Below are positions 58,733 through 64,000 of a stretch of DNA of 64,000 bases, piece by piece. A model generated the notes under the pieces. It saw nothing but the letters and a program-made list of their open reading frames with translations, searched no databases and had not been told where the DNA came from. This stretch comes from JAGWBF01 sp963663025 (GTDB lineage Bacteria > Chloroflexota > Dehalococcoidia > Lucifugimonadales > JAGWBF01): positions 1,054,001-1,118,000 of the forward strand of contig OY760073.1 in the NCBI GenBank assembly GCA_963663025.1, given 5' to 3'. Positions within the stretch are counted from its first letter, which is position 1. The number at the start of each line of letters is the position of its first letter. A program made the translations under genes and the position numbers.

Positions 58733-59923
58733 CTACTCGCCGCTCAGAGGGCGGAATAAACCGAAGGAGCTGGTGTAGCCGTGAAGGTATGTCGACCCGG
58801 CGACAGGTCCAATCTCCCCGTTGCAGAAGAACCCCCCGAGGGGGACGTAGCCGAGGGTGTCCACAAATAGGCCGGTGTCATGATCGGGACGGCCATACAG
58901 GTATTCGCCTCTGCCCAGACACGAGAACAGTAGCGCCCCCGAGGTGCTCGTCGCCCGCTCCAACTCAGCGTACTTGGCAAGCAGGGCAGACAAATCCTCG
59001 GCGGAGGTGATGGCATCCCGGAGGTGGAACTGCACCCTCTGGCCCTCTCGCAGCATTTCGCCGATGGCGATGGCGCCGCCCTCGGACTCCACACCCATAA
59101 CGTTGCGAATCAGGAAGTCCCCTTGCTGGGGATTGTCGATGAAGTCATCCATTACGATTCCAAGGAACAGGGAGTTTTGCATGAGGGACTGGTCCCGTTC
59201 GCTTGAACGCGTGAAAATCTCCTTAAGCACCTCCAGGGGAGGGCGCTCATCCAGGGCAACCAGCATGTTGTTTCGGCTCTCGGTTATGCACATCAGGTCG
59301 CCTATGGGACGGCAGCCCTGGGCTACAACTGTGTCTATAACTATGTTGCCCTTCAGGGCCAGCCCGATGGCGCCCGAGCGATGTATCTCGTCCCCCAGGA
59401 ACAGGGCGTTCTGACCGGGCTGCTGGCCGCCACTGGCCAAGCCTCCGATCTTGGTGCTGCCCCTGTAGGCATAGTCAATCCCCTCAATAAACGCTTGGGC
59501 GGGGAAGCTGTAAGGGTCCGCCACCAGCATGAAGTAGGGGTAGTCGCCGGCGGGCACGCCCAGGGCTTCCTCCCACCTGGAAGGGCTGGCATCCTGGTCG
59601 GGGATGTCGCTGCCGCCTATATGAAAGGGCTTCACATCGACACCGGGCATTGATGCAACCGTGAGGGATACTCCGGGGTTGTGCTCTACCTCCCTGGAGC
59701 CTCCAATCACGCCTCCTGCCGAGCACCCGAACACCAGGACGTCCCCCAGGTGCTCTCGGAGGATGGACGGCACCCGGCTGTACTCCCCGGCGAAATGATG
59801 GGAGACGAAAACGACGGCAACATCCCCCTGCTCACCCTCAAGCTGTTCTTTCACTTGGGAAGCGCAGCTTACGAGAGCTTCATCCAGGGACTCCTTGTCG
59901 GACACGGTGGAAGACCATTTCAT
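58733..59923 (-). CDS. FIST-domain sensory protein
   Basis: This 396-residue protein has a FIST_N domain (about 25-215), with DVAVVFVSHHFAGEYSRVPS and VFGCSAGGVIGGSREVEHNP. A FIST_C domain (about 225-385) shows RPIGDLMCITESRNNMLVAL, ALLFSCLGRGEYLYGRPDHD, and GGFFCNGEIGPVAGSTYLHG. FIST proteins are thought to bind small ligands such as amino acids and are often fused to signalling domains. Here the domain stands alone and is followed by a signal-less amino-acid-binding-fold protein after 32 bp. Together they could form a two-protein cytoplasmic ligand sensor. Confidence 0.88.
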   Translation of the reverse strand: MKWSSTVSDKESLDEALVSCASQVKEQLEGEQGDVAVVFVSHHFAGEYSRVPSILREHLGDVLVFGCSAGGVIGGSREVEHNPGVSLTVASMPGVDVKPFHIGGSDIPDQDASPSRWEEALGVPAGDYPYFMLVADPYSFPAQAFIEGIDYAYRGSTKIGGLASGGQQPGQNALFLGDEIHRSGAIGLALKGNIVIDTVVAQGCRPIGDLMCITESRNNMLVALDERPPLEVLKEIFTRSSERDQSLMQNSLFLGIVMDDFIDNPQQGDFLIRNVMGVESEGGAIAIGEMLREGQRVQFHLRDAITSAEDLSALLAKYAELERATSTSGALLFSCLGRGEYLYGRPDHDTGLFVDTLGYVPLGGFFCNGEIGPVAGSTYLHGYTSSFGLFRPLSGE

Positions 59924-60157
59924 AACGCCACATCTCCAACCCGAAATTGGTTTAGGCAGCTATAGCCTCGGGCGCAGTCGATTACCGCCAGTATAGCAGG
60001 GCAAGGTCGCCCTTTCATCTTGGCCTTCAAGCGCAGGCCGGGCAGAAGAGCCAAAATCTAGCTTTTCCCGCCACCATGGGTCAAAATAGGGCCACCGGCC
60101 CAGACACGCGCATTCCCTGAACCGGCGACCTTGGATGACAATACGAAAGGTGCCTCC

Positions 60158-62200
60158 ATGCCAAACCATCTCATTAACGAGACCAGCCCCTACCTGCTCC
60201 AGCACGCCAACAACCCGGTGGACTGGTACCCCTGGGGTGAGGAGGCCCTCTCCAAGGCCCAGCAGGAGGACAAACCCATCCTCCTGAGCATCGGCTATTC
60301 CGCCTGTCACTGGTGCCACGTCATGGAACGGGAGTCCTTCGAGGACCCCGGCATCGCCCGGATAATGAACGACAACTACGTGTGCATCAAGGTTGACCGG
60401 GAGGAGAGGCCGGACTTGGACAGCATATACATGAACGCAGTCCAAGCCCTCACCGGGGGCGGAGGCTGGCCCATGACTGTCTTTCTTACCCCCGATGCCC
60501 GTCCCTTCTACGGGGGCACCTATTTCCCTCCCGAGGACCGGGGCGGAATGGTGGGATTCCCAAAACTGCTGACTAGGGTTGCCGAAGCCTTCAGGAGCCG
60601 CAGGGGAGAGGTTATGCAGACCACGAATGAGCTGCTGAACCATATACAGCCCGCCCCTCCGGCCCGCGGCGCCAACCCTCTGAGCGCGGAAGTGCTGCAC
60701 GATGCTATGGCCACTCTGGTCCAAGGGTTCGATTTCGACAACGGGGGCTTCGGCTCCGCTCCCAAGTTCCCCCAGCCCATGATCTACGATTTCCTTCTCC
60801 ACTATCACCACGTAAACAAGGACCCCTTTGCCCTGCAGATGGTGGAGATGTCGGCGGAGAGAATGGGGCGCGGGGGTATGTACGACCAGATCGGTGGAGG
60901 CTTCCACAGGTACTCCACCGATGCCCATTGGCTGGTGCCCCACTTCGAGAAGATGCTCTACGACAATGCCCTTTTGAGCCGGCTTTACCTGCACCTCTTC
61001 CAGGCAACGGGCAACGGCTGGTACCAGCGCATCGCCGAGGAGACCCTGGACTATGTGCTGCGGGAGATGACGGACCCGGACGGGGGCTTCTACTCCACCC
61101 AGGACGCCGACAGCGAGGGCGTGGAGGGCAAGTTCTTCGTATGGTCTATCGACGAGATCGTACGCCTGCTGGGGCCTGATGACGGGCCCATCGTGGCCGG
61201 CTACATGGGTGCCACCGAGGGAGGCAACTTTGAGGGACGCAACATCCTGCACCTGCCCGAGGCCACGGGCTCCTACGCTGAGAAACACGGGCTGTCCATA
61301 GAGGAGCTTATCGACAAAGTCCAGCGGGCAAAGGCCGCTCTCTTGGTAGAGCGGGAGACCCGCATTCATCCCGCTCGGGACGATAAGGTGCTCACAGCAT
61401 GGAACGGGTTGATGATTCGCAGCTTCGCCGAGGCCGCGTCCATACTTGATCGCGACGACTACAGGCAGGCTGCCCTGAACAGCGCCGCCTTCATCCTGGA
61501 CAACCTCAGGAAGGACGGGCGACTTCTCCGCACATATAAGGACGGCCAAGCGAAGCTGAACGGCTACCTGGAGGACTACTCCTTCATGGCCCATGGCCTT
61601 CTGGCCCTGTACGAGGCAACCTTCGACACCCGCTGGTTCGACGAAGCTAACACCCTCGGCAGGGACATGATTGACCTTTTCTGGGACGAGGCCCAGGGCA
61701 TCTTCTACGACACGAGCCGGGACCATGAAGCCCTGGTCGTGCGCCCCCGGGACTTCTTCGACAATGCCACTCCGTGCGGAGGCTCGGTAGCCACTAGTGT
61801 CCTGCTGCAGCTGGGAGTCCTGACCGGGGACGGCGAGTACTCCCGACGGGCATCGGTCGCCATGCACGCTGTCCAGCAGCACCTCGCACGGATCGCCCAG
61901 GGGATGGGGCGATGGCTGGCCAACGTATGCTTCTACACCTCGGCCCCCAAGGAGATCGCCATCATCGGCGACCCATCGTCCACGGACTGCAGCGCCCTTA
62001 TCAGGGAGGTCTACCGGCGCTACCTTCCCAACAAGGTGGTGGCCGGCGCCTCCGGGCCTGTGGATGACGACAAGGCGACGCCCCTGCTGCAGGAGCGGGT
62101 CATGATCGACGGCAGGCCCACAGCCTACGTCTGCGAGAACTACGCCTGCCAGCTTCCAGTGACCACCCCCGAAGAGCTGGCCTCCCTGCTGGAGCAGTAG
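60158..62200 (+). CDS. YyaL/DUF255 thioredoxin-domain protein
   Basis: This 680-residue protein of the YyaL/SPATA20 family has an N-terminal thioredoxin-like domain (about 1-165), NETSPYLLQHANNPVDWYPW. Its redox-site-like CHWCHVMERESFED follows, then VKVDREERPDLDSIYM-type and GGGGWPMTVFLTPDARPFYG sequences. A long alpha/alpha-barrel, similar to cellobiose-epimerase/mannosidase folds, follows (GGFHRYSTDAHWLVPHFEKM; TAWNGLMIRSFAEAA). Length is normal. ATG 60158 follows AAAGGTG; an ATG 27 bp upstream is less likely. Function in the family is unsettled. Confidence 0.9.
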   Translation: MPNHLINETSPYLLQHANNPVDWYPWGEEALSKAQQEDKPILLSIGYSACHWCHVMERESFEDPGIARIMNDNYVCIKVDREERPDLDSIYMNAVQALTGGGGWPMTVFLTPDARPFYGGTYFPPEDRGGMVGFPKLLTRVAEAFRSRRGEVMQTTNELLNHIQPAPPARGANPLSAEVLHDAMATLVQGFDFDNGGFGSAPKFPQPMIYDFLLHYHHVNKDPFALQMVEMSAERMGRGGMYDQIGGGFHRYSTDAHWLVPHFEKMLYDNALLSRLYLHLFQATGNGWYQRIAEETLDYVLREMTDPDGGFYSTQDADSEGVEGKFFVWSIDEIVRLLGPDDGPIVAGYMGATEGGNFEGRNILHLPEATGSYAEKHGLSIEELIDKVQRAKAALLVERETRIHPARDDKVLTAWNGLMIRSFAEAASILDRDDYRQAALNSAAFILDNLRKDGRLLRTYKDGQAKLNGYLEDYSFMAHGLLALYEATFDTRWFDEANTLGRDMIDLFWDEAQGIFYDTSRDHEALVVRPRDFFDNATPCGGSVATSVLLQLGVLTGDGEYSRRASVAMHAVQQHLARIAQGMGRWLANVCFYTSAPKEIAIIGDPSSTDCSALIREVYRRYLPNKVVAGASGPVDDDKATPLLQERVMIDGRPTAYVCENYACQLPVTTPEELASLLEQ

Positions 62201-62426
62201 GGACGCCCCCCGCCTTGTGCCGGCCTTGCACCTAAGATAGCCACTGCATAAGACCCATTGGAATTGATTTTCCTCAGGCGAGGACATTATCCTTTAACGG
62301 TTCAGGCAGATATAATCTACGTAACGGTCCGTCGTAGATGCACGAGGTATCTTCGTGCGCCTTTGTCGCCCATGTCGGATTCGAGTATCTACCAGAACGC
62401 CGCATTCTCACCTCGGGAGGTTACCT

Positions 62427-62720
62427 ATGACGGACGCAGAGGGTTCGGTTTCTTTGCTATGGCAGAAGTACGAACAGCAAGAAAGGACGATAAAGGCGCT
62501 GGAAGCAACTATCGCGTGGCTAATACGCCAAAACGAACACCATAGATTTTTTGTGCATTGTAAGGGCCTTATAGAACGGGACCGCCCGGAGGAGAATGAA
62601 GAATTTATCGATTCATTTAATTGGGAAGGCATAGCAAGTTTCTTAGAATTCTTCGAGCACAGCCAACGAGACCCAGATATACCGCCGGACCCCAGCATTC
62701 CACCAGAAGCTCATCGATGA
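62427..62720 (+). CDS. Small hypothetical coiled-coil protein
   Basis: I do not recognise this 97-residue protein. The N-terminal half is a likely coiled coil (LLWQKYEQQERTIKALEATI). The C-terminal half is acidic with aromatic residues (EEFIDSFNWEGIASFLEFFE) and ends in a Pro-rich tail (PPDPSIPPEAH). GGGAGGT lies 7 nt before ATG 62427. A TATAAT at 62311-62316 may be its -10, followed by short inverted repeats (GCACGA/TCGTGC near 62340-62358) in the leader. GC content is below average. The J-domain gene follows after 125 bp. Confidence 0.65.
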   Translation: MTDAEGSVSLLWQKYEQQERTIKALEATIAWLIRQNEHHRFFVHCKGLIERDRPEENEEFIDSFNWEGIASFLEFFEHSQRDPDIPPDPSIPPEAHR

Positions 62721-62845
62721 TGAGCGATGGGTCAAACCAACTCGTTTGGTCAAGGTGGGAGCAAACGGACAATTCTTCTCACATCACCCCCAACTGAAAT
62801 GGCGTCTTAATGAGTTGGAGATAACCTTAAATGGAGAGCCTGCAC

Positions 62846-63394
62846 ATGGCGGACGCTGAAGACCTGTACGAAATCCTGCAACTTCATCATTCAGCGCATC
62901 AGAATGTGATTGATGCTGCCTACCAGCGGCTGGCGGAGCTCTACCATCCCGCCAAGGACCCGTCGCCGGAAGCGGCCGCAAAGCTGGCAGCAGTCAGCAG
63001 GGCTTACGCAGTGCTGGGAGACCCAGAAAAGCGGGCCGCCTACGACCGGGACCGTGAGGCTGAGGCAGCTGGAGCTTCGGCCAAGGAAGAAGGCTTAGAA
63101 CCGGAATCACCAAAGCCTCGAAGTCGCAAAAGGACGAAACAGAGGGCGCTGGACTACATCACCGTTGGGTCCACCAAGGAGGATGTGGCTCGAATCCAAG
63201 GCCCGCCCTCCAGTACTCGGGATAAGGCAGACTCTGGCCTTGAGGGTGAGACTTGGTACTATGGTGGCGTCGGTAAGTCCTCAGGCAATGTGTTCTTCGA
63301 CAAGCGTGGCCGCGTTGAAGGTTGGATTAATTGGGGGGGCTTTGAATGCTCAGATAGTACCCGGCTTAAATGTCACAAATTCGGAGACCTTTGA
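62846..63394 (+). CDS. J-domain protein with BamE-like repeat, frame broken at a G7 tract (5' part)
   Basis: The 182 residues read in this frame start with a J domain (about 1-70): MADAEDLYEILQLHHSAHQN, AAYQRLAELYHPAKDPSPEA, AVLGDPEKRAAYDRDREAEA. The canonical HPD is HPA (YHPAKD), so stimulation of DnaK is doubtful. A basic linker follows, then one repeat with ITVGSTKEDVARIQGPPSS, ETWYYGG and GRVEGW, similar to BamE/SmpA-like domains. After seven G (63333-63339) the frame runs into unrelated residues and stops at 63394, while the +1 frame continues the repeats. ATG 62846 has TGGAGAG upstream. Confidence 0.75.
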   Translation: MADAEDLYEILQLHHSAHQNVIDAAYQRLAELYHPAKDPSPEAAAKLAAVSRAYAVLGDPEKRAAYDRDREAEAAGASAKEEGLEPESPKPRSRKRTKQRALDYITVGSTKEDVARIQGPPSSTRDKADSGLEGETWYYGGVGKSSGNVFFDKRGRVEGWINWGGFECSDSTRLKCHKFGDL

Positions 63395-64000
63395 GATTGG
63401 ATCTCACAAGGATGACGTCGCTAGGCTGCAAGGAACCCCGTACCGGATAGCTGTCCCAACACCGAGAACGACCACAGCCCTTCGAAAAGACAGGGAAGAA
63501 AGACGGGCATCCAGAGAATTCGCAAGGGAGGTGGGCTTACGGTGGGACCCACAGGACCATGCCCATATGGGAAAGTACAGCAAAGACGAAGATCCGGACA
63601 GGGAGACATGGTACTACGAAGGCGGAGTGGTTGAACTCTCCATTGCCACAGGCCGGGTCACAGCTTGGGATAATCAAGATGGTTCCCTAAAGGCCCAGGC
63701 CCGGTGGGCAGAGCGCGATAAGGAATGGAAGGGAGAGGAGCATTTCACCTTCGACTCGACCCAGTCCGATGTCAAGAGAGTACAGGGGGAGCCTCTCAGA
63801 GAATCACGAGAGGGGACACATGACAAGACCTGGCACTACGGCACCGACCTGCTTTCCAGTGAAGTCGAATTCTTACAGGGCCGTGTTGTAGCTTGGAGCA
63901 AGGGAAAAGAAGAATTGAAAGTCCGGGCGGTCCCAGGACCTAACGTCACCACAGGCCCGACATTCCAGTTAGGCTCCCACAAGGACGACGTCATCAGGTT
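63333..64000 (+). CDS. Continuation of the J-domain/BamE-like repeat protein in the +1 frame (partial, runs off window)
   Basis: The frame is open from the G7 tract to the window end and codes for at least three more repeats. They are FEIGSHKDDVARLQGTP ... ETWYYEGGVVELS, then FTFDSTQSDVKRVQGEP ... KTWHYGTDLLSS, then FQLGSHKDDVIR at the edge. Linkers also repeat: VPGLNVT and VPGPNVT. There is no ribosome-binding site or start at its head, so it belongs to the upstream J-domain gene. Removing one G from the tract joins the two frames exactly (Asn-Trp-Gly-Ala-Leu-Asn-Ala-Gln). Sequencing error, phase variation or a real frameshift mutation would all give this. Confidence 0.75.

Noticed and set aside
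59960..62287. 775-codon open frame on the minus strand
   Set aside because: It is exactly antisense to the intact YyaL-family gene, has no domain motifs and is rich in Gly, Val, His and Leu, as expected from the reverse of GC-rich coding DNA.
63392..63394. Second possible Sec-type TGA, at the end of the J-domain frame
   Set aside because: The residues just before this TGA do not fit the repeat family and the coding signal after it is in the +1 frame, so a frameshift at the G7 tract explains it better than readthrough.
1..64000. CRISPR array, insertion sequence, prophage or rRNA genes
   Set aside because: No regularly spaced repeats, transposase or integrase motifs, phage structural genes or rRNA-like sequence were seen on either strand.

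Overview
This is a GC-rich (by eye about 60%) bacterial chromosome segment packed with single genes and short operons. No phage genes, insertion sequences, integrase or CRISPR array were seen. The gene content is two F420/FMN luciferase-like oxidoreductases, many short-chain dehydrogenases, VOC proteins, amidases, TPP-dependent decarboxylases, an archaeal-type PEP carboxylase and formate-THF ligase. One extracytoplasmic linker carries 'VEVTR'-type repeats, a feature I associate with Chloroflexota surface proteins. Together these suggest a Chloroflexota member, perhaps Dehalococcoidia/SAR202-like. This is inference from content only; the window has no rRNA or marker phylogeny.

Region 1 (1-8.8 kb, + strand) is a defence island: hsdR (5' end outside the window), a ribbon-helix-helix/Doc toxin-antitoxin pair with its own promoter and palindrome, three small orphan antitoxin-like genes, a low-GC TIR-domain gene, hsdS, an unknown gene, and hsdM. 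A type I restriction-modification system is thus split by inserted modules.

Region 2 (8.8-21.3 kb) is catabolic: an HpcH/HpaI aldolase, an acyl-CoA-dehydrogenase-fold flavoenzyme overlapping a VOC gene, an LLM oxidoreductase, MsrA, three SDRs, and five TPP-enzyme genes. The TPP genes comprise one two-subunit sulfopyruvate-decarboxylase-like pair, one lone beta-type subunit and two full-length enzymes, one of them with altered active-site motifs.

Region 3 (21.5-30.5 kb) holds an ECF sigma factor coupled to a membrane-anchored VWA protein, archaeal-type PEP carboxylase convergent with formate-THF ligase, two methyltransferases, an ankyrin lipoprotein and a carboxymuconolactone-decarboxylase-like protein. 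Region 4 (30.7-40.8 kb) holds a hydrolase, an FAD oxidoreductase, lipoproteins, a CDF-like transporter, copper amine oxidase, an amidase and a zinc-ribbon protein with a strong terminator.

Region 5 (40.9-44.4 kb) is a lower-GC patch ending at tRNA-Asn. It encodes a membrane-anchored coiled-coil protein with a signal-peptidase-like Ser/His domain, two unknown envelope proteins and a 148-bp inverted-repeat element. Region 6 (44.4-62.2 kb) returns to metabolic genes. Within it, a BtuF-like protein is interrupted by an in-frame TGA where homologues carry Cys, followed by a hairpin compatible with a bacterial SECIS: a candidate selenoprotein. A FIST-domain protein is paired with a signal-less amino-acid-binding protein. 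Region 7 (62.3-64 kb) ends in a J-domain protein fused to BamE-like repeats whose frame breaks at a G7 tract.
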